Shown here: positions 41,700 through 55,500 of the stretch, one piece after another
How the letters are laid out: the number at the start of each line of letters is the position of its first letter
Numbering within the stretch: the stretch's first letter is position 1
Origin: Cladorhizidae sp. MBARI D1340-BT2
Taxonomy: Eukaryota > Porifera > Demospongiae > Poecilosclerida > Cladorhizidae
NCBI GenBank assembly: GCA_028752905.1
Contig: JAQNBH010000009.1
Coordinates: forward strand, 45,307,165 to 45,371,164
Direction: 5' to 3'
DNA length: 64,000 bases
Made by a program: the position numbers and the translations under genes
Notes under the pieces: model-generated
Databases searched by the model: none
Told to the model about the DNA's origin: nothing
The model's input: only the letters and a program-made list of their open reading frames with translations

Positions 41700-43420
41700 T
41701 TCAGGTAGGTAGGATATAGTAGTGATCTCAAGTGTTTCTTATGGTACTGACTTAATTACTACACTCACATTTCAAATACAGATACACATACATACACATA
41801 CACACAGAGATCATGTTCGGCATATAAATTACAAAGGTGCGAGAGGCAAATTTGGGTTGTCATGTTGTTCCGGAGCTTCAAGTATTTGATGAGAAGGATA
41901 TAGTAGGAATGTCAAGAACTTGGTTATGTCACTGACTCAATTACTATTTCCTCCTCATATTTCATTGCTGAGTAAAATGAGCCCCAGTGGGGTGTTTTTG
42001 GATGGAAAAATTGATATTGCCACACCTGGCATATCTATATATCTAGCTTTGTATCTATCTAAATATCAATACATCCGTACATTCACCTTCTAAAAAATAT
42101 GACCATGTCACTTGCCTTAAATAATGCAGGCTCATATGTAGATCAGGAATGGCCATCGTCATAGTGAAGTGAGTGATCGAGAAAAGGAAGCGCAGATTGT
42201 AAGCTGCACAGATAAGTTAGAACTAGTTGCATGGCGAGTAACTGATTCTTAGCTACTTTCCTTATCACAATCAATATGATGACATCGATATTATAATATA
42301 CAGATCAGTATACTGCATTAGAGCTTCTGCTTTGCTTGGTTTAGGAGAGTGTCTAGAGAGAGCAATACAGTAATAGGATTTCAAGCTGTGTCCAATAGCT
42401 CAAATAATTTGCTGTTTTCTGTTTTTGTTTTTATCGCCTTTTGCTAGCCACTCAATGCATTGAATGTATTTGGCAAGCGAAGTGAGACCTCAGTGGGGGA
42501 GATGGATGGAAAAATTGGTATTGCTGCACATGGCATATCTGTATGCATGCATGCATGTATGTATTCACCATACGTTCACCCATAAAAATATGGGTTGGTC
42601 ACCCCACTTAAATAAAGCAGACTTGAGTAAATCAAGAACGGGTATGATTGTCATAGTGTAGAGAATGGATGAGAGAATGGGCCACATGGCCAGTAGCAGA
42701 TTCGAAGATATACTGGCCTGGCTATGCATACTGCACAGGAAATTAAGTCAGAATTGGTTGCATGGCTAATGGCTGACGAATTCATTTACTAGATAGCAGA
42801 ACAAGCCAGCCATAAATAAGGCAAACAATAGCCATGAGCCACAAGCGCACCAAAAATACAGTGCACAAAGGCTCTCATACAATAAATTTGCAACACAACC
42901 AAATTAGAATGGGAAGCATGGTTAATAGCTGACAGGGAAGGATGATGGACATAGTTGCTCGGTTCATAAAATTGCTCTAGCTTTTTTCTTTCGCTTTACT
43001 TGCCACTCAATGCTTAGCATTCACAAAGATAATGCTCAAACCATAGGAATTTCTACCAAATGCCTAATGTATGCATGTACATAAAATATGAATGGGTCAC
43101 CCTCTCTAACACTGGCCTGGTCATGCTTCACAAGTGAGAACATGCTGCAAAGTTAATAGTTGACATGTCCCGTTAACTGATAGCAGAGCCTGAAATAAGA
43201 CCAACAACAAACGAAGAATATAATATACCACAAGCCCTCCTTCTCCATAGGGCGCGATACAAATTTTTTTTACTCCATAGGCAGGTGATACAGGATGCAT
43301 GGATGACAGGAAATTTGATGGATTTAGTTACTTGGTTTATCAACGCGCTCTAGCTATTTCTCTTTTTCTTCGCTCGCCACTCAATACCTAGCATTCATTA
43401 CTAGTATAATTACAAGTCAC
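41700..43420. repeat. Diverged long tandem repeat (about 450-520 bp units)
   Basis: Recurring blocks in the same order: 'ggatggaaaaattg' (near 42000 and 42500), a 'gccactcaatg' block (near 42450, 43010 and 43375) and 'gcatggctaatggctga'-type blocks (near 42760 and 42920). No gene seen. Confidence 0.55.
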
Positions 43421-43559
43421 ACACACAGAAAGAAATCATCTTTTGGCACAAAATTATAGAGAGTTGATTTATTTCCCGTTCAATGCTCTCTCCCTCCACC
43501 CTGACCTAGCTGATTTCCCTTAGAATAGCAATAAGGAATCTTAGTGTTATATTGATAAA

Positions 43560-44870
43560 ATAATATCATCATAACTTGTTCTAGGAGAGTAGTCTTTACA
43601 TCAACACTGTTCTAGGGGAGTGGTCTACATATTACCATTGGTTCTAAGGGAGCGGTCTTCACATTACCACTTGTTCTAGGGTAGTGGTCTTCACATCAAC
43701 ACTGAATTAACACATTATTACTGATTCTATGGGAGTGGTCTTCATATCAACAATTGTTCTGGGCAAGTGGTCTCGACATTACCAGTTCTAGGAGAGTGGT
43801 CTTCACATCACCACTGGTTCCAGGGGAGTGGCTTCATATCACCACTGGTTCTAGGGGAGTGGTCTTCACACATCAACACTGTTTCTAGGGGAGTGGTCTT
43901 CACATCAACACTGAGTCTTCACATTATTACTGGCCCTACGGGAGTGGTCTTTATTAACCTCCTCCACTTACTTAGCTGATTTCCCAGAGCATAGGACAGG
44001 AATATAAAAGGAATCCTAGCATTATATTGGTAACATTAAGGTGAACATTAAGGTGCACTGTTAGATTGCTTGTCTAGCCATTGCCTTAGCCCCAATCTCC
44101 TAGCCCTAGCTGTAATCCTATCCTGTATTGATTGTACAGTATGGGGTAGTGGTCTTGACATTACCACTGGTTCTATGGGAGAGGTTTTCACATCACCACT
44201 TGTTAGGAGAGGTCCCTAAATTAACACTGATTCTATGGGAGTGGTCTTCACACCACCACTTGTAGTATATATGTACTAGGAGAGGTCCCTATATTAACAC
44301 TGATTCTATGGGAGTGGTCTTCACATTAACACTGGCTCTACAGGAGTTGTCTTCACATCAACCCCCCCCCCCCCCCCCCTGCCCCCTCCTTATCTAGCTG
44401 ATTTCCCAGAGCGTAACAAGAATACTAGTCTTATATTGCAACCTAATGTGCAATGTTAGATTGCTTGCCTAGCTATAGCCCTAGACCTAACCTTATCCAT
44501 TCTCCAAGCCATAGCTGATATCCTATCCTGTAGTGTTCATACATCATCAATGTCATAGTGATGATGTTTCTGCTATATATGATGAAGCAATTCCCCTTCC
44601 TGCCTTCACTGACACTTAATACCATGGTAAGATGCCAATGCAGTCTAGGAGTAACTAGTTGCTAGTATACACTGAGTTATCCCCACTGGGACTAGGGGAG
44701 TGGTCTTCAGATCACCACTGGTTCTAGTGATGTGGTCTTCACATCATCACTTGTACTAGGGGAGTGGTCTTCACGTCATCACTTGTACTAGGGGAGTGGT
44801 CTTCACATCACCAGTCCTGGGGGCGTGATTTTCACATCAATACTGATTCTAGGAGAGTGTTGTGCTATGG
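43560..44870. repeat. Degenerate 32-bp minisatellite
   Basis: Many imperfect copies of 'ctaggggagtggtcttcaca' plus 'tcaacactggtt', interrupted by two similar 'ctagctgatttcccagagc' blocks (near 43970 and 44395) and a C homopolymer at 44361. Confidence 0.85.
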
Positions 44871-46480
44871 TAAATAATTCCCCATTCTACTTTCATTTTC
44901 AATGACACCGACACCTAAGATGGCATACAAATGTTCCCAGTAGAAGTGCTTTGCTGTACAGATCACAACGTCGATGTCATAGTGATGATGTAATGCCAGG
45001 TTTGTGTTGTGATGAAAAAGAATTCCCCTTCCTTCCTGCCCCTTCCATTTCACTGAGACTCAATACATGACTCGTGGAGGCTGTTGTGGATGAGGGTGTT
45101 TGGATTTCAAAACCTCTAAAATCAATTTCCAATGTGCAGAACCCCACCCCTCTCCTTACCTTTTTGTGAAAACAGTCATGCCTTGGAAAATTAAGTTTGA
45201 GAATTTCAAGCACAGTTTTCGAGGATTTTGTAGATTTTGGAAGACAATTTTTGTAAGAATTTCCCTTCACCACCACCATTTCCCTTCACCACCAAGACCA
45301 GAAAGGTGTTCTTTCTCCAACTAATATACTACTTCAGAATATGCAGCCTCAATGGCCAGTAAAGAATTCAGTCTCACATTAACCCCTGTAAAAACATGAT
45401 TTAACAAGGGGGTGGAAGATGGATATTAATTATACCCACCTGTTCTGTCAATTTTTCACTGACACACTCAAGACACCCATGTTCCGTAACATCTTGGAAT
45501 TCGTGGAGATTCGGGATAGACTCGGGATGAGAAGGCTGGGACTCATTGATAATAGGTGTAGCAGGTAGTTTAACCAGTCAGGAGAAGCTGATATTTGCTT
45601 AATGTTCGAGCAGCAGCCTCTATAAGCTGGCAAACAATTCTTACACTGCCTTTTTGCCACGACAAAAATATAGTTTCTACATTATTCATCTCCATCACAA
45701 CAACAAGCACCATCCTTCACCAGCTCCCTGCATTTATGCTCATACATGGTTGTTGATGCTCGAGGATTAGTCATCTGTGGTTTTGCTCAGTGGGGATAAG
45801 CAATTGAATAGCAACTGTAGGACTACAGCAGTTACAGCTTTCACATGAAACTCCAGCACTGCATTGAAAGAGCATTAGTAGTGAGGCCAACTTAAGTCGC
45901 TCAGGGGATGTTTGGCATAACTCTAGTTGGTGATCTGATAGTTTTCATCTGTGCTCAAGTTCAGTGGCCAGAAGACAATAGCAGCTGCTAGGACTGGAGT
46001 TACTCTTGGTAGCTATAATATACAGCTTTGCACTCTGCAGCATTTAGCCAGAAGAAAATTTATGTTGATTGTTGAGAAAATCAAAACGTGTGGTTACAAT
46101 TCCATATATTCTGCACATTTCACTGTATAAGTTGACATATCTCAAAAGATAGACCATTGTGTGCTTATAGGTATAATGTTACCTGCAGCTAAAATAGGTT
46201 GTGAGAATATCAGTGCCTTCATTTCGAAGTTTTGTTCCTCCTCCCTAACTCCATTGGTCACTCAACTTTCCCCTCATTTTGTCCTCCCCATCTATCCTAC
46301 CCCATGGAAGTTTCAAAGATCTGTCCTATAAGAAAAAGGTAGACATTCATTAGTTAGTAACTATCATGGAAGATTCATAATATCTGTCCTTCAAGAAATA
46401 GGTAAACATTAATTATCATCCAATCTCCTTGCTCCGCCTTCTTCACAAAGTCCTATATAGAATTTTTTTATTATCCTTCC
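44870..46480. other. Intergenic sequence, no supported gene
   Basis: No convincing exon. A copy of the dispersed element with 'attctgcacatttcactgta' lies near 46105. Short open frames lack splice sites or conserved motifs. Confidence 0.5.
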
Positions 46481-47330
46481 TTTCTTGTACACACAGTTGT
46501 CCAAGTTAAAAAAAAAATCCTCTTACTTATCTCATACGGAGATATACAAATAACTTGCAGCCTGATATATATTGTTTCTAGACGTAAGGCTTTTGATTCA
46601 ATCCTTCATGGTGAAATTGTTGCTTCCTGTGCCAGATCAGGAGTTCGTCAGGGAGCATCCTCAGTCCCATCTGTTTATAGTAATGACACACTCCCATAAC
46701 TCATTCCTTCTCCTCAGTTTATCTTTATGCAGATGATAAAAAAATTGATTAAATTATTGGAGGACTGTTCCCAATATCGGCTCTCGTATTCATGGTGCCA
46801 ACATTGGAAACTCTCCATCAACTTGATACTCCCCACTTGTGCTCATCTTCATCATACACCATTGGAGGTAAAGTTTCAGAACAATGGGACTTCTCATGAA
46901 TGGCTCGCATTACAGCAATGTGGGAAGGTCAGCTCAACGAGATTAGATGTATCTCAATTGTCACTCCAACTAGTGTGAAAAAGCACCTATTATCTGGTGT
47001 GACCTAACTCATTAGATATCTGGCGTTCGATAAGCATCTTGAAAGAGTACAGCGTCAAGCAACCAAGATCATAGTGAATGACTTGTCATATAATCTCAAA
47101 AACAGACTGAGCTCCCTCAAATCTTCTCTCATGTTTTGGACTGGACTTCTATACGTCCTATTCTTGGTGAAATGTCTCGAGCAACTTGCAGACAGTATTG
47201 ATCTTACACAGTATGTAAATTTGTTTCAGCGTAAACATGTTCCGACTTCAAACAACTCCAGTACAAACTTCACCTTTCCTCCATAACCCACCACCAAAAC
47301 TTTAGTCACGTTGTCCCACGATGAAACTCA
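46480..47330 (+). pseudogene. Second decayed LINE reverse transcriptase
   Basis: In broken frames the plus strand shows RKAFDSILHGEIV, GVRQGASSVPSVYSNDTL, a LYADD-type box near 46730, SWCQHWKLSIN, and the C-terminal LERVQRQATKIIVNDLSY. Order matches a LINE reverse transcriptase. It differs from the 38-39 kb copy and is on the opposite strand. Confidence 0.75.
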
Positions 47331-47399
47331 TTAACTCCTATCAACCTCTTTTTCCTTCCATCACGTCAAATATATACGTAGCAAGTTTTGGAACATTTT

Positions 47400-47490
47400 C
47401 CTAGATAACAAATAACACTCATTGCAGATGACCTTGTTCTCGTTGCAGATGACTTTGTTCTCATTGCAGATGACCTTGTTCTAATTCCCA
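47400..47490. repeat. Short 21-bp repeat
   Basis: Three copies of 'cattgcagatgaccttgttct'-type sequence. Confidence 0.75.
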
Positions 47491-47854
47491 CTCTTCTTAT
47501 GTAAAGATGTATCTATAGAAACCACCAGCTATTGGTGCTCAACCTGTAATCTCTTGCACTCTTTTCATCAATCACAATAATTTGTATACATGCTATACAT
47601 CTTGCACGTAGCTGTAAAGCAAAATATATTATAATAACTACTAAATACTTGTAACCTACATGTCCTCTGCAAGGTTGTGCCTCATAAAAGTATAGGTCCG
47701 ACCACTCCGTTCCCCTCTTATATCACATCCTCCAGCTGTTCCAATGTGTCATGGCTACTGTGCGTTTTTTGTTGTCCTTGTTTCGGATTTTTGTTTTCTA
47801 ATAACTTGGTGTACTGTTAAATATACATAAAATTATAAATATACCCAGTTTTGA

Positions 47855-49605
47855 TTATGTAATTTCTAGAGGGTCTTTGTCTGAAGTGGGGATGGTGATG
47901 TCTAGTGAGCCAGCAAAGGCGACTTGCAATCTCTCCTTGTAGCCTGCCTGTAAGAATCCTCTCTCAGTGTTGCTATGCTCACAGAGAAGGACAGCAACTC
48001 CTCTGCCTGTGGCATCCAGCACTTGGTGATGCGACATCTCTCCGGTCAGAAACATGTCAGCTGTCACTCCTTCTAGCACACTACCTCCAGACCCAGCACA
48101 TACTGCAACAGTCTTGATTACAGGGTCACTCTCCTGCCGGTGGGGCCTAGCCAGCCTGATGTGACCCAAACCAAGGTGGGTCTTGATTCTCTGGGTAACC
48201 TCTGCGAGTGAGGCAGGGTGCAGCAAGGTGAGCAGCTTGCCACCAGATGGAGAGGGGACAACCTAAGTGTAAAACAGGGAAGAGATGTATAGTCCCACAA
48301 GAATTTGTGGAACTGTTATGGATTAGTATAATTACCTCAGAAGTTGACTGTACTGAGATAGCATGTGAAGGATAGGCTTTCTTGATTCTTGATAGTGTTG
48401 GACCCAATGCTCCTTCACTACAGGTCACTACAAGTCCACGACTACAAAGTGTATGGCATAAATACATACCTTCATGAGACAGCAAGAGACAGCAATGCGG
48501 ACAGACACTCCCACACAATACAATTATGAATGGCTAAAAATAGACCTAAAGGCAACATCAAGAAAAAGAACGTGCAGAGTAAAATTGATAGCGTGCTAAA
48601 GATTTACACCTTCCTTCCCCTGAGCTGCAGTAGCTCTATCTCGGATACTTACATCATCTCCCTTTAATGACAGTTGCTACGTGTTGCACTGCACATGCCC
48701 AGTAGCATGACAAACACACACACACACACAAACACGTGGACAAGCTAATATTAATATAATTATTATTGACAGAGGCGGTGAGCTTTATGAATATGACTCA
48801 TCTACAAGATACCTACAACACTAGGATAGCTATCTGCCTTGGACAAGTGCACTGACATCAACACACAAGTGATCACATACCTTCCTGATAATTGGACCAC
48901 ACCCACTCCAGTCTCCTTTCCCACCACCCTCAGCAGTTGTTCCTGATCATCCTCCTTCAAGCCATGTACCTCCAAGGAGCTGGAGAAAGGAACAGGGTGC
49001 TTATGGACTCCGAGAGTCACGACCTCCCCTTCCCCCACACCTCCCAGCAGCCAGTCATTGATACCACCCTCCATGTTGTCTAGGGCTGTGTGAGGAGAGT
49101 AGATAGCCAGGCTTGCCTCCATTGCTCTCACCAGCACTCTCTCCTTGCTCGAACTTTGGGTCAGCCTCCTGAGAGGCTTAAAGAGTGGAGGATGGTAAGA
49201 TACCACAAGACCCTGTCCACCCCCTGCCCACATTGACAGGATCTCCTCCAGCACTTCCTCTGTGAGATCATTAGTGATCGCTAATCTTTTGATTTGCTGA
49301 GTTGAGCTAGGCTCCAACAGAAGTCCCACATTGTCCCAGGGTTCTGCGTGCGATGTGGGAGCTATTTCTTCCAGCACCTTCACCACCTCCTTTAGTTCCA
49401 TGTGGAGAAGGGTGTAGGTGGTGTGCAAGGTTGAAGTGTGGAGGAGTAAGGGAGGTCTGGGTGAGGTGTGGAGGAGTGAGAGATGCCTGGGTGAGGTATG
49501 GAAGAGCGAGTAGGGCCAGGGAGAGGTATGAAGGAGCGAGTAAGGTCTGGAGGTGTGAGAAAGGTGAGTAAGAGCAGTCCGGAGAGAGCGGCAACTTAAA
49601 CTCAT
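47855..49605 (-). CDS. NIF3L1: NIF3-like protein (NIF3L1 family), three exons
   Basis: Conserved NIF3/DUF34 metal-binding protein of uncertain cellular reaction. Exons 48881-49605, 48336-48441 and 47855-48262 join in phases 2 and 0 and give 412 aa from the ATG at 49605. The core begins at MELKEVVKVLEEIAP (ATG 49401), giving 344 aa, close to the usual animal length. Metal-site motifs of the family are present: VSYHPPLF, SPHTALDN and CEHSNTE near the C-terminus, after GEMSHHQVLDA. The upstream 68 residues are hydrophobic/histidine-rich repeats (LLHTSPRP type) encoded by an imperfect minisatellite. They could act as an organelle-targeting leader or be untranslated. It is the only clear housekeeping gene here and appears intact. 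Confidence 0.93.
49432..49560. repeat. Minisatellite inside the NIF3L1 N-terminus
   Basis: Four imperfect 30-36-bp copies of 'ggtctgggtgaggtgtggag', which read on the minus strand as the LLHTSPRP-type peptide repeats. Confidence 0.75.
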
Positions 49606-49771
49606 TGGTATGTCAGCTACCAATCACGTTCCATGCATACACGTCCTGTAGAAACAATAAAACAAGGCCATGCATCAACTGCTCTCCTGCGGAAACTTAT
49701 TTCCAAATAATCTTATCTTACACCCCTTCCCCTCTACTTCCATCACATTTTTTTATATCTCTTTAGCTACT

Positions 49772-50640
49772 GACAACATATGGACAGCTTGAAGTCTTGT
49801 GTGTTAGTCTAACCACAACACATTCAAGGGCACCTGTCATCTCTTCTGCTGGGTAGACCCACTCACAACATATGGACAGCTTGAAGTCTCGTGTGTTAGT
49901 CTAACAACAACACATTCAAGGGCACCTGTCATCTCTTCAGCTGGTAGACCCACTCACAACATATGGACAGCTTGAAGTCTTGTGTTAGTCTAACCACGAC
50001 ACATTCAAGCCCACTCACAACATATGGACAGCTTGAAGTCTCGTGTGTTAGTCTAACCACAACACATTCAAGGGCACCTGTCATCTCTTCAGCTGTCATC
50101 TCTTCAGCTGGGTAGACCCACTCACAACATATGGACAGCTTGAAGTATCTTGTGTTAGTCTAACCACAACACATTCAAGGGCACCTGTCATCTCTTCAGC
50201 TGGGTAGACCCACTCACAACATATGGACAGCTTGAAGTCTCTTGTGTTAGTCTAACCACGACACATTCAAGGGCACCTGTCATCTCTTCAGCTGGGTAGA
50301 CCCACTCACAACATATGGACAGCTTGAAGTCTCTTGTGTTAGTCTAACCACAACACATTCAAGGGCACCTGTCATCTCTTCAGCTGGGTAGACCCACTCA
50401 CAACATATGGACAGCTTGAAGTCTCTTGTGTTAGTCTAACCACAACACATTCAAGGGCACCTGTCATCTCTTCAGCTGGGTAGACCCACTCACAACATAT
50501 GGACAGCTTGAAGTCTCTTGTGTTAGTCTAACCACGACACATTCAAGGGCACCTGTCATCTCTTCAGCTGGGTAGACCCACTCACAACATATGGACAGCT
50601 TGAAGTCTCGTGTGTTAGTCTAACCACAAAACATTCAAGG
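49772..50640. repeat. 92-bp satellite, about nine copies
   Basis: The unit contains 'catatggacagcttgaagtc', 'tgtgttagtctaaccacaac', 'acattcaagggcacctgtca' and 'ctggtagacccactcacaa'. One copy is shortened near 50000. It lies upstream of NIF3L1. Confidence 0.95.
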
Positions 50641-52575
50641 TCACCCGTCAACTTCGACTTTTGCCTAGTCGTCTTCGTGGACCAGTGCTATGAATGTGAA
50701 TTCAGTGTAAATAAGCCCCTCCCAAATACACACACACATCTTCTCCCCTCAGCTATGAAAACGATGAGAAGACTGACTTGAGTTGGTATCTAAGACCTCT
50801 AGTTATCATCAGAGCCCAAACAAGATCAATTTTGCAATCTCCCATCATAAGACTTAGTTTGTCTCAGCTCACTCACCAACATTCAAACAGATTTCCATTT
50901 CTATAGCCATTTTCATTTATAGTCACTGTTGCCCGTATCATCCACGTGACTAAGTCACTAGGGATCAGGGTTCATCTACGGATACCCACATATAACCCCA
51001 AACCCCTAGTGTCAGAGTATCTGTGGATGATCAAGTAACTATGGTTATCCACGGTTCGTCCTGGGATACTCTGACAGATGGGGCATGGGGTAATATGTGA
51101 ATATCCGCAGGTGATCTGAGGATATCCCTAGAAACTTAGTCATTTGCAGAAACTCTGACAGAGGGGCTTGGAGCATATGTGGAGATCCATGGATGAACCA
51201 TGAATAACCTAGCAATGTAGTCAGTATACACTGACAAAACTCCATCTTCTGCAGGACATAAGTGAAGTAAGAGGAATGTCTCCACTGAAGAACCCACCAT
51301 ATTTCAATGCAAACTTGTCTGCCTCTACCAGTCTCCTGGTTGATGCATCCTACCTTATTTCTCAAGACAAGTTATCATTTTATGCAAGGGGAACACACCA
51401 GAAATTAAATACACCCCATCATCCAAGATCACACGGTCACCCCTCCATAAAAGAAACCATGAAACATGCACATCATTGAAAGAATGGCTTCAAATCAGAC
51501 TACACACACACCAGCACCAATCCATTATCTGCCTGTGAACAAGTCTTGTGTGGTTTTGTGAGCAAGTCTCTTGGTTTTGTGAGATGCATAGTCTGTCTTG
51601 TGTTGCGTTTGTATATATTCTGTGTTATCAGCAAGTGGAAGTCGAGGACTGTTACGCCAAAAGTGGCCCAAGCTAAAAATGCTCCAGGCAAGGGATTGTT
51701 TGCATGCAAACTATATTTGGGTGCTGTTAGCTGGCTGCCTAGATACTTACTTCTCATCTAAGCAAGGTCTAGGCAAACATGGCGAAGTGTCTAGTATAAT
51801 CAGCTCGGCTCCATGCAAAGTCAAGCATGGGGACTCAGCAGCTTTTGTTTTCCGAGATGCCGAGTCCCTGCACCTACCTGCAGCATCACCCCCAAGGCAA
51901 GAATCAGAGAGCTAGATCTGGTAACAATTTTATAAATTTAATTGGATCTCTTTTGGTACCAAACTTTTTTTTTTTGCTTGCCAGTCCCATTACCGAGTGG
52001 CAAGGCTTGGGGGACAAACCTGTGATGTTGAATGTTAAGTACTGCTGCTGTGCAAAGGTGTTGCTCAGAGGCTCCAAGTAAATCATGGTCAAGCTATCTA
52101 GAGTAGAACTCCCGTTCACCCCCCACATGCACACACGATTGAAGCTGTTCATACAAGCAGACCTTGAAGAGAGCAGGAAACAGGAAGTGTGCTTCAACCG
52201 CTTCACAAGTTCTTCACGCTTATACATCTTGCCATGGTAAAAGCTGATCATTGAACTTGAATCACTCTTAATAACTATTATAAGCTATGAGGATCATGAC
52301 GAGTGTAGAAGGACTTTTTGAGAGTTTTGAAGCACACTTCCTGATAGGTAAGTAGGCAAGCATAAGGGCCTCACCTTCACTAACAGAAGTTGTATCACCT
52401 GAATCACAACAGCACAAGAAGCTTGACAACAAAGAGAATAGCCAGACCTGTGCTGGCATGCATACGGCGCGCGCGAGAACAGCTTCCCCCTGGGAGGGCA
52501 AGGGGCGTTAAGAGGTTAAGAGGATAACTGTTTAATGTTTAATTTGGAGCCCACTATAACAAATAGTGGCGCGAA
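50641..52575. other. Intergenic region between NIF3L1 and the coiled-coil gene
   Basis: Holds the fold-back element at about 50945-51240. It also has a 51-codon plus-strand frame at 52085-52240 (MVKLSRVELPF..., unrecognised) and a short GC-rich stretch near 52465 that may belong to the promoter of the next gene. No other support for genes. Confidence 0.5.
50945..51240. repeat. Fold-back (MITE-like) inverted repeat
   Basis: Left arm near 50945-51045 ('gtgactaagtcactagggat', then 'cggatacccacatata', then 'tgtcagagtatc') is the imperfect reverse complement of 51040-51145 ('gatactctgacag', then 'aatatgtgaatatccgc', then 'atatccctagaaacttagtc'). A third partial arm (51150-51225) repeats the right-arm order. 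Confidence 0.75.
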
Positions 52576-55500
52576 ATGTTTCTTTTGAAGGCTGCTGGAG
52601 AGAAAGAGGTGGCGGCGACTCCTGACTTCGCCAGTGCAAGTGACCATGTTGAATTCCCAGGGAATATCGCGTACAAAGAACTGTACTACTCCTCATTAGA
52701 GGTCCGCGGGAACCTGCAGAAGCAGCTGGTGAAATGCTCTGACCTTTTATCCAAACACAAGAAGATAACAGATTTGAAAGTGAGCTCTCAGCTCGGATTT
52801 AGAAACCATTTTAGGGAGAGAGTATAATCTCCTAACCGTGCTAACCATGCACCAAAATTGTTGGCTTTGACCTTGCTATTTTCATGGCTAGGAAAGGGGA
52901 AAGACTACAGCACTGTCCTGAATTGAAACTTGTGCTTGAATTTTATGACCAGTGGTGTCTCATCATAGATCCTTGACCTGTGGAACGTATGGAACGGGAT
53001 TGGAAAGTTAAAAAAAAATTCTATTGTTATGCATGCATTACAGAATGCTATGTCAGCAAAACAGGTTTGTGTGAAAGTAGAAGGGCCATCAGATAGCAGC
53101 CTATAGAAGCAGAAGGAACTCGTATTTGCTAGTTCTGTGGTAGTTAAGAGCCAAAGAAAACCTTGCAATTAACACAAGGATCAGAAGTCAACCTCTTTGT
53201 TTCAGAGGTCAAGCTAAATATACCAACTCAGTCATTACAATGTTTCTCTTCTCATTCATCTTACTAGGTAATGGAATGCAGTATCATTGATACAATGACT
53301 TTCTCAATAATCAACTTAAAATTGCTCACTCGACGTTTGGCGAGCATCTAGCTGAAACATTGAGTGAGAACATTTAGTCTTGATTATTTAAATTTTTTTA
53401 ATTGCCCTGCTAATGGGCAGTAAAAATTTAATGGACTCTCCAGCATTCAGAGGGTTAAAGTATCTCTATGCATGGAAGAAAAAGATGGCTCTCAAAGAGC
53501 CAAGAGAAGTATACATCTATTAGTTGCGTATTGGCAGAGGAACATGCCAAGCAGTTCAAGGAAGACCATATTCTTGCTACCCGTTCTTTTCATTAACATA
53601 ATTGCAATTTTTATGAAACCTGAAACAGAAAATGGGCATTTTTATGAAGAATTTGACTGTAAATGTCAAGTTAATCACAATTAGCTGTTGCAGGCCATCA
53701 CATGATTATACACTACAGTGCTCTTAAAACGGGCAACCTGTTCATTTTACATATACAACATATTTGTGACCTTATTCACCGGCCATTGGTTTTCTGGAAC
53801 AGTAACATTATAAGCTAAAGCTCTGCCTCCATTTTAAAACTGTTTACCTTCCCAACTTTTCTTCCAAGAGCTCATCTAGCCTCTGAAGCACTCACTACAT
53901 ATCCAGCAGAACGCCTCTGCTCCTTCCACCTAAAGTCTATTTTCCCACTTTTATCGCGACACAATATGGACATTTTTGTTCTATTCCATGAGGGCTCTTC
54001 AATCCCATGTTCAGTATAATGATCCATCTCTTATGTACAGATTCATATGAAAATTTGACATCTCCCACAGAGTAAACTTCTGACATTTATTTCTGTGCGC
54101 AAGACTTCTCTGGATAGTTTCCAGGAGACCCTCGACCAGAGACAGGAGGAATTGAAAGCCAAGCTGGAGAAGAATCAGCTCAGAGAGGAGAAGCTCAAGC
54201 AGGTCAGCCATGGCCTATAATAGTAAGGGTTGATCTTTATTAGTGATAGTCTGTCACTATTACCTAATCCTTACATACATATGCACCACACCCACTAATA
54301 ACTCCCATGCTATTTATATAAAACGACACATTCTCGTTTAATCCACACACTCTAACTAATCACATTAATTCTACATGGATGCTCATTGAGAAGGTTATTG
54401 TAACAAATGACATTAAGTGTAGGTTTATATAATATACATGTACCTTATTTCTTCTATTAGGAACCGCCCCTCCAATTGTAACCCCTTAGCTCAGTCTTAA
54501 TTGGTAATAGTAACCACCCTTCCAATTATAGCCATTGTAAGTAATTATGGAGGCAAATAGCTTATAATCTGAGAACTAAAGACGAGGATAAAAACGGGAA
54601 AAGTATTCTCGGCACCAGCAGGATTAGTTTCTGCTTTTCAGGCATCATTACTCAACCATTGAGCCACTGGCACCCAAACGATTAGAAGTCCTCCAAACAG
54701 GTACATACTTGAACTCCTTCACAACTGGAATCGATAGTAACCGTCCTTCTTATTGTAACCACCCTTCCAATAGTAATCGCAGGTTGATGGAGGGACGTAA
54801 ATAGTAACCGCGGTTCCTATTAGAGAATATACTGTATGTTTGGATGGTTTCTTCCAGGGGGCAGTGGTAGGGTAGACGCGCCTACCTTTGATCCGGTTTA
54901 GCTCCTCTTGGAAATTAAACGAGTGTGATAAATTTCCGCACATCTTCCCCTCCAGAATTTCACACAGCCCTGACCCCCCCCTACTTACATACAGTAGGAT
55001 CCAATGTTCTGCAGTGACCCTGTATATACATTATTACCAAGTCCTAGAAGGTAGCAGACACCCTATCAAGTGACTGACTCTAATAACAATTAACAACAGC
55101 AGCAACTAAGTAAGATATACCGTAAAAGCTCTAATTATGCATCAAAATTAGCTTCTTTCTAAGCTATGATGTGTCTTGGATGACATCTGTAATTTTTGTT
55201 TTGTTTGTCTATCATCCCTTTCCATTCTAACCTCGCCATCAAATGTACGACTATTGCTGCATGAGCTTCGTTCTTTTACTTCGAGGTTGGATAGAATATG
55301 GACTTCTCAGATCGGTGAAGTACAAGTTTACAATGGCTTGAGAATGCAACAATCCTCATAAGTCTAGTGTAGCTTACTATACTCTAGCTAGATTGTGTGC
55401 TGTAATATTTTGTGCCACTCCTGCTTGCTTAATCAGCAGAAAAACTTGTACCCTAGCTCGGCTACCAGAGGACTCTCATTGGCAGGCTCATCTCGATTTA

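Noticed and set aside
45100..45324. 74-codon plus-strand frame with aromatic residues
   Set aside because: No domain, no splice support and an overlapping frame on the other strand.
51500..52081. Overlapping 70-115 codon frames on both strands
   Set aside because: No conserved motifs, mutually overlapping, no clear splice sites; likely repeat-derived.
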